Shown piece after piece: positions 19,339 through 29,605 of a stretch of 64,000 nt of DNA; positions within the stretch are counted from its first letter, which is position 1; the number at the start of each line of letters is the position of its first letter. Where the stretch lies: the NCBI GenBank assembly GCA_049840795.1, contig JASGJK010000038.1, forward strand, positions 1-64,000, in the 5' to 3' direction. The notes beneath the pieces were generated by a model. It saw only the letters and a program-made list of their open reading frames with translations, ran no database searches and was not told the DNA's origin. The translations under genes were made by a program, and so were the position numbers. The stretch is from UPXZ01 sp049840795. Its GTDB lineage: Bacteria > Bacteroidota > Bacteroidia > Bacteroidales > Paludibacteraceae.

Positions 19339-20064
19339 ATGACTTCGGTTAAAGATAAAATTGAATTGAACAAAATCCCTCAACACGTAGCCATCATTAT
19401 GGATGGAAACAGACGTTGGGCTAAAGAACGGGGAGAAGACGCCATTGTAGGGCATCAACACGGAGTTGTGTCGGTACGAAAAGCTACCGAAGCTGCCGTG
19501 GAATTAGGTATAAAATATCTTACATTATACACATTCTCAACCGAAAATTGGAGCCGTTCACAAAATGAAGTCGATTTTTTGATGGAACTTCTTGTAGATA
19601 CTATTGAAAAAGAAACTCCCGACCTGAATAAAAATAATGTACGCATACTTACCATTGGAAACTTACACGGATTACCCGAAAAAACGAGGATGAAATTTGA
19701 ACGTTGTATGGAAACTACGTCCAAAAACACCCGTCTCAATTTAGTTATTGCATTAAACTATTCCTCACGCTGGGAAATTACCAATGCCGTTCAGCACATT
19801 ATTCGGGACCTGAAAAATAATACATTAGAAGAAAAAGAAATAAATGAAAATACCATAAAAAAATATCTGACAACAAAAGATATTCCTGAGCCGGAGTTAC
19901 TTATACGCACCAGCGGAGAAGTACGCTTAAGTAACTTCTTATTATGGCAGCTCGCTTATTCCGAACTATATTTCACTGAAATATACTGGCCCGATTTTAG
20001 AGAGGAACATCTCTACGAAGCCATTTACGAATATCAAAAACGCGAACGTCGTTTTGGTAAATAA
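19339..20064 (+). CDS. uppS: Isoprenyl transferase (undecaprenyl diphosphate synthase)
   Basis: 241 residues; makes the lipid carrier for peptidoglycan and surface polysaccharide. Motifs: HVAIIMDGNRRWAKERG with the catalytic Asp, GHQHGV, LTLYTFSTENWSR, LIRTSGEVRLSNFLLWQLAY and SELYFTEIYWPDF. One residue departs from the common RTSGEQRLSNF. Lies 16 nt after the PorG-like gene and leads into bamA. Confidence 0.97.
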   Translation: MTSVKDKIELNKIPQHVAIIMDGNRRWAKERGEDAIVGHQHGVVSVRKATEAAVELGIKYLTLYTFSTENWSRSQNEVDFLMELLVDTIEKETPDLNKNNVRILTIGNLHGLPEKTRMKFERCMETTSKNTRLNLVIALNYSSRWEITNAVQHIIRDLKNNTLEEKEINENTIKKYLTTKDIPEPELLIRTSGEVRLSNFLLWQLAYSELYFTEIYWPDFREEHLYEAIYEYQKRERRFGK

Positions 20065-20103
20065 AAAAAATAAAAATTGACAGATACACTTTTCCATAAT
20101 CCT

Positions 20104-22741
20104 ATGCGATACAATAAAACATTTATCCTTTTTATATTGCTCGTTTCAAGCCATATTATTTCAGCTCAAACCGCTAAGCAAGACACTATTTACAATTTTG
20201 AAATAGATTACTCAACTCCCAAACAATATACCATTGCCGGAATTGATATTCGAGGAGCCGAAAATTACGAAGACTTCGTTCTGATTGGATTTTCAGGACT
20301 GGAAGTAGAAAAAAAAATAAGCATTCCGGGAGAAGAAATAACAAATGCCGTAAAAAAATTCTGGCAACAATCTCTGTTTTCCGAAGTGAGAATATTTCCA
20401 TCCAAAGCTATTGATGATAAAATTTGGTTAGTCATAGAACTTAAGACAAGACCTAAAGTATCTGAAATAAACTATAACGGTGTGAAGAAATCCGAAAAAG
20501 AAGATATTGACAAACGTATTGGGATACTAAAAGACAAACAAATAACCCCCAATATGTCTGACAGGGCTAAAAAGCTAATCAAAAAATATTTGGACGAAAA
20601 GGGTTTTGCTAATGCCGACGTAAAAGTTTATCAACATGATGACCCTGCAAAAAAAGGCTATGTGATTGTGGATGTAGATATTGACAAAAAACTCAAAACA
20701 AAAGTACATAAAATATATGTTACCGGCAACGAAAATTTATCGTTCAACAAGATAAATGCAGCGATGAAAAAAACAAATGATGGAAATATCCGAAACATAT
20801 TCAGAAGTAAAAAATTTGTACGCGATTTATACGAAAAAGACAAAGTAGCGCTCGTTGAAAAATATAATGAAGTAGGTTATAGGGACGCGTATATCGTATC
20901 TGATAGTGTCACATCGTTTGATAACAAATCTGTTGACGTACATCTTACCGTCAATGAAGGGAAAAAGTATTATTTCAGAAATATATCTTGGGTAGGAAAC
21001 ACGTTATATCCACGCGAGTATTTAAGTTCGGTTTTAAGTATTAAAAAAGGAGATGTTTACAACCACAAACAATTGATGGACAGGCTTGAAGCTGATGAAA
21101 ATGATGCGGTAGCCAAACTTTACCGAGACCACGGTTATTTATTTTTCCATATAAATCCGGTCGAAACGGCTATTGAGGGAGACTCTATTGATTTCGAGAT
21201 ACAAATGTTTGAAGGGAAAAAAGCGACTATTAATGAAGTTACCATTTCAGGCAACGACCGTGTATATGAGAATATTATCCGTCGTGAATTAAGAACAAAA
21301 CCCGGAGAACTTTACAGCCAGGAAGATTTTGTTCGTTCGCTCAGAGAATTGTCACAAATGGGACATTTTGACCCGGAACAACTGATGAAAGATGCGCAAT
21401 CCGGAGGTATTTTACCGGATCAAGAAAATGGAACTGTGGACTTAAACTACAAACTCGCGACAAAGAGCAGTGATCAAGTACAACTCTCAGCCGGATGGGG
21501 AGCCGCCGGTTTGGTTGGAAGTTTAGGATTTGAAATTCAGTAATTTTGCCATTCAAAACTTATTTAATAAAGACATGTATCGTATTGTGCCTCAGGGTGA
21601 AGGACAAACATTCTCCATCAATGCGCAAACAAACGGTAAATATTATACTTCTGCAAGTGTTTCTTTCTTAGAACCTTGGCTTGGCGGAAAACGACCCAAT
21701 TCACTTTCGGTATCACTCTACTATACGAGTACATCCGATATGAGTGACCGTTATTATAACTCAATGAGTTCATCATATTATAATTATTATAACAGTTATT
21801 ACGGAAGTTCTTCGTATAATACCGATTACAGCACCGAAGTAGATAAAAGTAAATACTTTAGAACCATTGGGTTATCCGTAGGATATGGAATCCGTCTTAA
21901 TTGGCCAGATGACTATTTCTCTTTGTACGGAGAATTATCCTATCAGCGCTTTATGCTCAATAAATGGGATAGAGAAATAGGATTGCCTTTCGCAACAGGA
22001 GTTTCAAATAATTTCAGCATAAATTTCACATTGGGAAGGAACTCTACCGATAATCCGATATTTACACGCAGAGGCTCCAATTATTCCTTGGGATTACAAA
22101 TAACACCACCTTATTCCTTGTTAAGCAACAAAGATTACTCAACGCTTTCAGACGAGCAAAGATTTAAGTTTCTTGAATATCATAAATGGAAATTCAGTGG
22201 GAAAAACTTCGTATCTTTAATGCCTAATGTGACAAAAACACCAGTGCTGATGACTCGAGCAGAGTTTGCTTACATCGGTCATTATAATAAATATGCACGT
22301 ACTCCTTTTGGAACTTATATGTTTGGTGGCGACGGTATGACCGGATATGCCGGATATGCAACAGAATATATCTCTATGAGAGGGTACGAAACCGGAGCGC
22401 TAACTCCTTATGAATCTTATACCAATTCAAGTGGGACTAAAAGCGTAAGACAAGCCGGCTATTTATATAATAAATTTACGATGGAACTTCGCGTACCTAT
22501 ATCGTTGGAACAAAATGCTACAATTTGGGCACTTGGATTTGTAGAGGCAGGAAATGCATTTAGTAAAATATCGGACTATAATCCTTTTAACTTAAAACGC
22601 ACTGCCGGTGTGGGAGTAAGAATTGTACTGCCTATGTTCGGAACAATGGGAATTGACTGGGGATATGGTTTTGATAAACAACAGTCTGAAACAAAAGCCC
22701 ACGGAAGCCAGTTTCACTTCGTGTTAGGACAAGAGTTATAA
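20104..22741 (+). CDS. bamA: Outer-membrane protein assembly factor BamA, one frameshift
   Basis: Central component of the outer-membrane protein insertion machine. Signal peptide MRYNKTFILFILLVSSHIIS from 20104, then several POTRA domains (for example IAGIDIRGAENYEDF, VNEGKKYYFRNISWVGNTLY, INEVTISGNDRVYENIIRRE). The C-terminal Omp85 barrel includes the lid-lock-like MRGYETG. The frame breaks at about 21535: dropping one A from GAAATTC joins LGFE to FSNFAIQNLF, the usual conserved junction. The gene is essential, so the break is probably a sequence error. It is followed by two ompH genes. Confidence 0.93.
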
Positions 22742-22850
22742 CAAATTTCGTACTCTATTACGAACAGCTCAAAAACGGATATAATAAATTTGGCAAAGAT
22801 TTTGATGTATCTATTGAAATGAAAAACAAAAGAACTTTAACTTTATCAAA

Positions 22851-23366
22851 ATGAAAAAAATACTATTAAGTGTAAGCTTGCTGGCTATGATGAGCCTCGC
22901 AGCACATGCGCAAAAATTTGCAACCGTAGATATGGGGTATATAATGAAAAATATTCCAGCTTACGAAAGCGCTAACGAACAGCTAAATCAGGTGTCGAAA
23001 AAATGGCAACAAGAAGTTGACGCTGCCACCAAAGAAGTACAAGAAATGTATAAAAACTATCAAACAGAACTTGTATTTATGACCGAAGATGCCAAAAGAA
23101 AAAGAGAAGATGAAATTGTGTCAAAAGAAAAAGCTGCTCAAGAGTTGAAACGTAAATATTTCGGACCTGAGGGTGAATTATTTAAAAAACGCCAAAGTTT
23201 AATGAAACCTATACAGGACGAAGTTTATACTGCGGTGCAAGATATCTGTAACGCCAAAGATATGCAATTTGTTTTTGATAAAAGCTCATCGATGAACGCC
23301 ATATTTGTTTCACCTAAATTAGACATCAGTGATGAAGTGTTGAAAAAATTGGGTTATTCAAAATAA
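22851..23366 (+). CDS. OmpH/Skp-family periplasmic chaperone
   Basis: 171 residues. Signal peptide (MKKILLSVSLLAMMSLAAHA), an N-terminal strand FATVDMGYIMKNIPAYESANE, a long charged coiled-coil arm (residues 35-105), then the closing beta segment MQFVFDKSSSMNAIFVSPKLDIS. Skp-like trimers carry unfolded outer-membrane proteins to BamA. First of two tandem paralogues. Confidence 0.92.
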   Translation: MKKILLSVSLLAMMSLAAHAQKFATVDMGYIMKNIPAYESANEQLNQVSKKWQQEVDAATKEVQEMYKNYQTELVFMTEDAKRKREDEIVSKEKAAQELKRKYFGPEGELFKKRQSLMKPIQDEVYTAVQDICNAKDMQFVFDKSSSMNAIFVSPKLDISDEVLKKLGYSK

Positions 23367-23428
23367 ATTGCTATTTTTGCACTTCTACAAAAAATACATT
23401 ATTTTATAAATTAATAAACTACAAAGAA

Positions 23429-23986
23429 ATGATTAAAAAGTTTGCTTTATTCTTGATCGCTTTATTACCCGTAGGGTTAATGGCGCAAGATGTAAAATTG
23501 GGGCACGTTAATTCTCAAGAGATTCTTTCCATTATGCCGGAACGAACTGAAATAGAAAAAAAATTAAATGCGTTGCAAGATGATGTGGAAAAAGAATTGG
23601 TTAAAATGCGCGAAGAATACAATGCAAAAGTAAAAGAATTTGTTGATAAACAAGCCACTATGCCTGAAACCATCAAGCAAGCTCGTCAGTCTGAAATAGT
23701 AGAAATGGAACAACGTATCAATACTTTCAGTCAAACAGCTCAATCTGATTTGAGTAAACAATATCAAGATTTGACCGCACCGATGATAGAAAAGGTAAAA
23801 AAAGCAATTGGTGAAGTGGCTGCCGAAGGAGGATATACTTACATCTTTGATTTAGTGTCTCAAACCATTGTATATCAATCGCCAAAATCGAATGATATTA
23901 CTCCAATAGTGAAGAAAAAATTAGGACTTACAAACATTAAACCGGCAACAACAGAAACACCTGCCGCTACAACTCCTAAAAAGTAA
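23429..23986 (+). CDS. OmpH/Skp-family periplasmic chaperone, second copy
   Basis: 185 residues. Signal peptide (MIKKFALFLIALLPVGLMAQ), VKLGHVNSQEILSIMPERTE, a coiled-coil arm (residues 40-115) and a closing segment YTYIFDLVSQTIVYQSP, with a Thr/Ala/Pro-rich tail (PATTETPAATTPKK). It is only moderately similar to the first copy, so the pair is an old duplication. Ends the porG-uppS-bamA-ompH-ompH block. Confidence 0.92.
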   Translation: MIKKFALFLIALLPVGLMAQDVKLGHVNSQEILSIMPERTEIEKKLNALQDDVEKELVKMREEYNAKVKEFVDKQATMPETIKQARQSEIVEMEQRINTFSQTAQSDLSKQYQDLTAPMIEKVKKAIGEVAAEGGYTYIFDLVSQTIVYQSPKSNDITPIVKKKLGLTNIKPATTETPAATTPKK

Positions 23987-24008
23987 GAATAAAATTACAT
24001 AAGATAAT

Positions 24009-24051
24009 ACAAAGTTAGGGTGACTAAAGAATTTGGTCACCCTAACTTTGT
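24009..24051 (+). terminator. Strong hairpin after the second ompH gene
   Basis: Perfect 16-bp stem: ACAAAGTTAGGGTGAC pairs with GTCACCCTAACTTTGT around an 11-nt loop, 22 nt after the ompH stop. No long T tract follows, so it may stabilise the 3' end as well as, or instead of, terminating. Confidence 0.6.
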
Positions 24052-24132
24052 ATGCCCGTACGAACCTATGTTTTTTGTAATAATCGTTTGTTGGTGAATG
24101 TAATGCTTGGTGAGATCGTTCTCACGATGTTG

Positions 24133-25780
24133 TTATTTTCTATTGTCTAACTCTTCTTTTGTTTTTTGTCTCATATCCGGATTTTCTTTAATCATCTCGC
24201 GTTGGAACGATTCGGGATAACCGGCACGAATAATTCCGGGAGGCAAGCCGTATTTATTTTTGGTGAATTGACCGTTTTCTTCTTTTTTGATATTTCCGTC
24301 TAAGAACTTTACCAATAAAAATTCTCCTAATTCTTTCCACTGATTTGTTGAGTTTTCCGCAGCGTTGTTGCTATACGAGGTCAAAAATGCGCGGGCATCC
24401 AATTCACTCATTTCGTTTGCCTTTTTGTCTGTTTCCAGAATTTCATTTTCAAAAGCCGATTCTATTTCGTGTTGCTTCTTACGCACATCCACCATCATTG
24501 GCTGATATTTTCCATAAGCAAGATTGGCTACATAATTGTACACCCAAAACGCAGATGTAGCTGAATAATCCAGCAGACTTCCGTTTTTCTCGTCAAAGCA
24601 CCAAGGCACTTTATTGGTGCTACAATATGTAGGTACATACACACAGCTTGCAGCATCATCAACACCAAACCAAAGAATCCCTCCAATGTAATTTGGAAGC
24701 CAACTACGCATTTGTGCCACAAAGGTAAAACCGGTTTGCTGTGTAGCAATCGGACGCTCGTGACCGTACTCTACGCCATCTACTTTAAATGTAAGTGGAC
24801 TATGACGTAATTTAGTACCAAAAGGTCCTGCAGCTACTCCTTGAGTCATATCTAAGGTTGTACCTTCATAAGCATCACGCATAGACTGTTTTAAGTCCGA
24901 CAGCTTCACTTTTGAAGCAGGCTTAATCCACAGTGGCATACGTTCCTTGGTTTCGCCTTTGATATATGTGATGTATTTGTCCATCTCGGGATTAATTTTT
25001 CGAAAAAAAGACCACACTCGTGCTTCACAAATACGCAAGGCGCTGTAATCGAGTGGCGCATGAGTACTCCGAGAAGCTGAACTCATTGTCTTTTCCACTG
25101 AAATATCCTTTTTCGCGTGCAAAACTGACTACGTCTTTGGAATACAGACAGTTTTTCTTGTCCTTAAAAGGGATAGTCGTGATTCGGGCTTGATTTGCGT
25201 GCGCAGATATGCAGTCGTCAGGCATACGAAGTGCAACCCAAACAGCACCTTTCCGTCCGGGTCCTTTCCCTATCATCTCCATAATCCAAACCTCATTAGG
25301 ATCGGCAATTGAGAAAGATTCGCCGGAGCTATAGTATCCATACTTATTAACTAACTCTGTCATTACTTTAATAGCTTCCTGAGCCGTTTTCGAACGCTGG
25401 AGCGCAATGTAAATTAAACTTCCGTAATCTATAACGCCCGTAGTATCTATTAGTTCTTCGCGTCCGCCATAAGTTGTTTCGCCGATAGAAACCTGATATT
25501 CATTCATATTCCCGATTACATTGTACGTGCGTTCTACCTGTGAAATTTCGCCCAAATATTTGCCGGTATCCCACTCATACACCTTCAGCATCCTATCTTT
25601 AGGGTAAGTGGCGGCAGGATAGTGATAAAGCGCTCCGAAAAGATAATAGGAATCTGCATTGTATGAAATAAATGTTGAACCGTCGGTACTCGCGTTTTTC
25701 CCCACCAAAAAATTGGTACAAGCATAAGATACCAAAACGGAAAAGAGAGTAAATACAGTGAAAAAAAGTCGTTTCATCAT
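24133..25780 (-). CDS. Secreted C69-family dipeptidase, one frameshift
   Basis: Ntn-hydrolase dipeptidase of family C69. A signal peptide (MMKRLFFTVFTLFSVLVSYA) is followed directly by Cys of CTNFLVGKNAS, the expected autocatalytic nucleophile. Further motifs are GETTYGGREEL, FSIADPNEVWIMEMIGKGPG, then YSALRICEARVWSFF and VPWCFDEKNGSLLDYS. The frame breaks near 25060-25080, where EFSFSE should join THAPLDYSALR. Total about 545 residues, normal for the family. Probably digests peptides in the periplasm or outside the cell, feeding amino-acid fermentation. Confidence 0.85.
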
Positions 25781-26134
25781 AAAAAAAAGTGTTTATTATT
25801 TGAGAAGTGTATTATTGGCAAATTTACGCAATATTTCTCAAATTTCAATAGCTGTTTTCGACTTGGCTATGTGGCTGGTTTTTGAACAGTTTTTAGCCGT
25901 TAGAGGCAGAAAAAGTCACACGTAAACTTAGATAATATCGACTATTTTTACTCTCCCTCCAATGCGGATAGTTTGTTTTGGTAGTTATTTTTTTGTTTTT
26001 TTATAATGTATTATCGTACACAGTGCAAAAGAATATACATCATTGGTATTAAGTGCCGTAGGTGTGGCATCTCTATTGGTTATTATTTTCTACAAATTGA
26101 AAAAACGACCTCAATATAAGCTCACTGAAACAAT
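25781..26134. other. Intergenic region, no supported gene
   Basis: AT-rich spacer between the dipeptidase start and the end of RNase H. On the plus strand near 26025-26130 a frame reads a single hydrophobic segment (SLVLSAVGVASLLVIIFYKL followed by KKRPQ) but lacks a normal start and runs into RNase H. It may be a remnant of a one-helix protein. Nothing else seen. Confidence 0.3.
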
Positions 26135-26783
26135 TTATTTACGTCCAAAATCGGCAGGAATTTCACCCCATACATCGGTTTTCCATTTGAGAACGGGATT
26201 TTTGTAATTGTTTTCGCCGAGCCATTTTTCTGCCCTTTGAATCAATTGAAACGGCATGCCGTTTTTACTGTTTTCCTCCAATTTTGTTTTACATTTTTTT
26301 TGTGCAATCCAACCGATGGCAATTTTACTGTCACTGTAAATTGGGATGGGGATTTCATAATTCTTGACCAAAGCAAGCGCGTGAACAATAGCGAGAAATT
26401 CCCCAATGTTGTTGGTACCGTTTGCGTACGGTCCTTGGTGAAATATCTCTATTCCGGTCTTAAAATCCACACCGCGATATTCCATTTTACCGGGATTGCC
26501 ACTACAAGCCGCATCTACACAAATGCTTTCACAGATAGGTTGTTGCCCGATGGGAAAATCTGAATACGATTTCTTTATCGGTTTTTCTTGTCGGTTTTTG
26601 GAATTGATAAACTCGCTCCAGTGTTGTGTAAGCGCTATCTCAGCTTCAGACCTCGTGCCAAAAGATTTGTATCTCGCATCGGGAAAGCCATTGATTTGAT
26701 CGAAGCATTCTTTCCAATGAAGCGAACACGCCCGTCTTTTTTCCATTCCATACAGTATAATATTTTTCTTTTTTCCCTGACAT
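26135..26783 (-). CDS. Ribonuclease H with viroplasmin-like N-terminus, one frameshift
   Basis: Cleaves the RNA strand of RNA-DNA hybrids. The N-terminal caulimovirus viroplasmin/RHBD domain runs from an ATG at 26783 (MSGKKEKYYTVWNGKKTGVF) into WKECFDQINGFPDARYKSF after one extra T near 26720. The RNase H domain (SICVDAACSGNPGKMEYRGV, GTNNIGEFLAIVHAL, IYSDSKIAIGWI) shows the acidic D-E-D residues. The start at 26783 is hidden by the indel. Length about 215 residues, normal for the Bacteroidetes two-domain enzyme. Confidence 0.88.
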
Positions 26784-26911
26784 AAAAAATATATTAATAT
26801 CTGAACCCGATGTCCTACTAATCTACTAATTTAACACACTGAATAACGTGAAATTCATTTTTGGCAAATGAATAAAAAAATCTAAAGTAGAGCCGACTTC
26901 GATGAATAACT

Positions 26912-26942
26912 TTTGTAACTTAAAACTATTTATGTATTTTTG
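26912..26942 (+). promoter_or_regulatory. Promoter of the tRNA-Arg gene
   Basis: TTTG (26912-26915), 19-bp spacer, TATTTTTG (26935-26942): a full match to the Bacteroidetes promoter. The predicted start of transcription lies a few bases before the mature tRNA 5' end. Confidence 0.75.
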
Positions 26943-26956
26943 CAACTTCAAATTTT

Positions 26957-27028
26957 GCCCCTGTAGTTCAATGGATAGAACGAAAGTTTCCTAAACTTTA
27001 AATTCGGGTTCGATTCCCGGCGGGGGTA
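26957..27028 (+). tRNA. tRNA-Arg (anticodon CCT)
   Basis: Full cloverleaf. Acceptor GCCCCTG pairs with CGGGGGT (two G-U pairs), D stem GTTC/GAAC, anticodon stem AAAGT/ACTTT with loop TTCCTAA giving CCT (reads AGG), T arm with loop TTCGATT, discriminator A at 27028. CCA is not encoded. Confidence 0.93.
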
Positions 27029-27044
27029 CTTTTCTTGCTGTGAG

Positions 27045-27699
27045 TTACGAAATGATTTTACCGTCTTTCATCTCTATCACCCTATCGGAAAGTTGCGCCA
27101 ATTCTTTATCGTGGGTTACGATGAGAATGGTCAATCCAAACTTATCGCGCAAGTCGAATAATAATTTGTGCAATTCTATTTTATTTTGCGTATCCAAGCT
27201 ACCGGATGGCTCATCAGCTAAAATTAATGAAGGGTTGTTTATCAAAGCTCTTGCCCACGGCTACGCGTTGCTTTTCTCCACCCGAAAGTTCCGATGGCTT
27301 GTGGGCCAATCGGTCGCTTAACTGAAGATAAGCGAGCAATTCTTTAGCCCGTTCATTAGCTTTTTTTACGTCAGCACCTCCAATTAATGCCGGAATGATT
27401 ACATTTTCTAATGCGGTAAACTCAGGTAACAATTGATGAAACTGAAAAATAAATCCGATGTGTTGATTTCTGAATGTAGCCAGCCTGTTTGAACTTAACT
27501 TAACCACCTCCGTATTGTCAATTGTGACCTCTCCTTCGTTTGGCGTATCCAATGTACCAAGTATTTGAAGCAATGTGGTTTTTCCGGCACCGCTCGGGCC
27601 AATAATAGATACGATTTCTCCTTTATTAATAGAAATATCAACCCCTTTCAGTACTTCCAGTTCGCCAAAACTTTTGTGTATGTTTGTTGCGTGAATCAT
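27045..27699 (-). CDS. LolD-type ABC transporter ATP-binding protein, one frameshift
   Basis: ATPase of the LolCDE/MacB type, which drives lipoprotein release from the inner membrane. Walker A IGPSGAGKTTLLQ (residues 34-46), Q-loop region FIFQFHQLLPEFTALENV, signature LSGGEKQRVAV, Walker B LILADEPSGSLD and H-loop VTHD. The frame breaks at about 27255: one extra G (GTGGGC for GTGGC) destroys VAVARALINNP. Start MIHATNIHKSF (27699) is one of three closely spaced Met codons. No permease partner is adjacent, as is usual for LolD in Bacteroidetes. Confidence 0.88.
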
Positions 27700-27836
27700 A
27701 ATCATATTCAATTGTAATATTTTAATCCATCCCCATATTTGAATTAAAACAGCTTGTGTATATGTATTTTCTGCAAAGTTAAACCTTTCCGTTAATTTTT
27801 AATAGAAACTCCGTAAAATAATTATAACTTTGCCGT

Positions 27837-28532
27837 ATGATAAAGGATAAGGAATTAGGAAATATCACTTTTGAACGAAGTTTGAGAGCGCGGCAAATAC
27901 TAATTAAAATCTTGCCAGATGAATTGAAAATTATTTTACCGAAAGGAAGCACCGAAAACGATGGTGTACAATTTCTTGAGTCGGTGCGTGAGAAGCTAAT
28001 TCAACGTCAGTCGAAAATTCAACATAAGAAGATTTTAATCACAGATACCGATCCCTTGCGAACCTTGACTTTTACGGTACGAGTGCAAAAAGCGGAACGA
28101 AAAGATATATATTCTACCTTAAAACAAGGTGAACTCCAGATTCAATACCCTGATTTTTTAGATTGTAACACACAACAAACGCAACATTATTTTTGGAATA
28201 GCATCAATTATTTTCTTCGCAATGAGGCAAAGCGCATACTGCCTCAACGAGTAACGGAACTTGCACGCCCGTTCGGATTTAGATTTACGGATGTGAAAAT
28301 ACAATCATCGAAAACACGCTGGGGGAGCTGTAACAGCAAACGAAACATAAACCTGTCGTTTTACCTACTTTTGCTTCCGCAAGAATTGATTGATTATGTT
28401 ATTTTACACGAACTTTGCCATACGGTAGAACTGAATCACGGAGAAAAATTTTGGCGTTTGATGGATTTGGTAACGGACAACAAAAGCAAAATTCTTAGAG
28501 AAAAGATGAAGAGTTATTCGATGCCGAAATAA
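27837..28532 (+). CDS. YgjP-like metal-dependent hydrolase (SprT/M48-like, DUF45)
   Basis: 231 residues, cytoplasmic. The zinc protease motif HELCHTVELNHGEKFW lies near residue 190, preceded by the family signature SSKTRWGSCNSKRNINLSF. Such proteins resemble WSS1/SprT-like metallopeptidases; the substrate is unknown. TATAACTTTG just before the ATG resembles a -7 element and suggests a nearly leaderless transcript. Confidence 0.85.
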   Translation: MIKDKELGNITFERSLRARQILIKILPDELKIILPKGSTENDGVQFLESVREKLIQRQSKIQHKKILITDTDPLRTLTFTVRVQKAERKDIYSTLKQGELQIQYPDFLDCNTQQTQHYFWNSINYFLRNEAKRILPQRVTELARPFGFRFTDVKIQSSKTRWGSCNSKRNINLSFYLLLLPQELIDYVILHELCHTVELNHGEKFWRLMDLVTDNKSKILREKMKSYSMPK

Positions 28533-28672
28533 AAATTGTTTTTTACGATAAAACGCATCAAAATTCATCAGAAAGGCAAAAGGACTACAAAACAGACTTG
28601 ACCTGATTGTTGTTAAATTCCGGATGAACTCAAAGAGCACCGTGCAAAGTGCATAGAAGATTTTATTACATT

Positions 28673-29566
28673 ATGTTTCAAAAAATTAAACCATATATGA
28701 TGCCCGTAGCTATAACGTTTGGCGGGTTATTTCATTCTTTTGTAAGGCAATTTGATTTTATTATTCCTTATTTGATTTTCACAATGCTCTTTTTGACATT
28801 CACAAACATCGAATGGAAAAACATGAGATTCACCAAACTTCATTTATGGTTAGTGATAATTCAACTTGCGGGAAGCATTGTTGTTTATAGTCTGATAGCG
28901 CCTTTCAATAAGGTCTTGGCACAAGGATCGTTGATTTGCATTTTGGCTCCTACGGCTACCGCGGCGCCTGTGATTACAGGTATGCTGAAGGGGAGTGTGG
29001 AGAGTTTAACATCGTATAGCTTGTTAAGCAATGTTTCGGTTGCTCTTTTTGCACCTCTGATTTTTTATTTCACTGGTGATATCGCAACCCATTCGTTTGG
29101 CGCGGGAGTTTTAAGTATTTCAAAAAGCGTACTGCTGGTTATACTTACGCCACTTTTAGCTGTGTTTTTACTGAGAACGATTTCGAGAAAGATAACGGAA
29201 ACCATCAGCAAATTTGCTATGTTGTCATTTTTTATTTGGACAGTTTCTTTGACCATAGTCACAGGCAAAACCGTAGCATTTATCATCGTGCAAAACAAGG
29301 GACACTATTTTCTTGAGATTTCGTTGGCAGTAGAGGCAATGGTGGTTTGCATCGTCTTATTTGCTTCCGGAAAACTGCTCGGAAAACGTTATAACGATAA
29401 AATAGCAGGCGGTCAGGGGTTGGGGCAAAAAAATACGGTGCTCGCTATATGGATGGCGCAAACATATCTGAATCCACTTGCTTCCATTGCGCCCGGCATA
29501 TATATTTTGTGGCAAAATTTGTTTAACTCTTGGCAAATTTGGCGTCAGGAGCACGTTCGTAACTAA
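28673..29566 (+). CDS. Bile acid:sodium symporter (BASS) family transporter
   Basis: About 297 residues, nine to ten transmembrane segments. The conserved central stretch ILAPTATAAPVITGMLKGSV has the BASS-like helix-breaking Pro residues, as does GQGLGQKNTVLAIWMAQTYL near the end. Natural substrates in bacteria are organic anions with sodium; the exact one is unknown. ATG 28673 (MFQKIKPYMMPVAITFGG) is preferred over an upstream GTG. It precedes dgt on the same strand. Confidence 0.82.
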   Translation: MFQKIKPYMMPVAITFGGLFHSFVRQFDFIIPYLIFTMLFLTFTNIEWKNMRFTKLHLWLVIIQLAGSIVVYSLIAPFNKVLAQGSLICILAPTATAAPVITGMLKGSVESLTSYSLLSNVSVALFAPLIFYFTGDIATHSFGAGVLSISKSVLLVILTPLLAVFLLRTISRKITETISKFAMLSFFIWTVSLTIVTGKTVAFIIVQNKGHYFLEISLAVEAMVVCIVLFASGKLLGKRYNDKIAGGQGLGQKNTVLAIWMAQTYLNPLASIAPGIYILWQNLFNSWQIWRQEHVRN

Positions 29567-29605
29567 AAAAGTGATAATTTTGGAATAAAAAGTATTTGAT
29601 ATAAA

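Noticed and set aside
26011..26130. Possible one-helix small protein (SLVLSAVGVASLLVIIFY)
   Set aside because: The frame has no ordinary start codon after the upstream stop and runs into RNase H antisense; kept only as a note in the intergenic entry.
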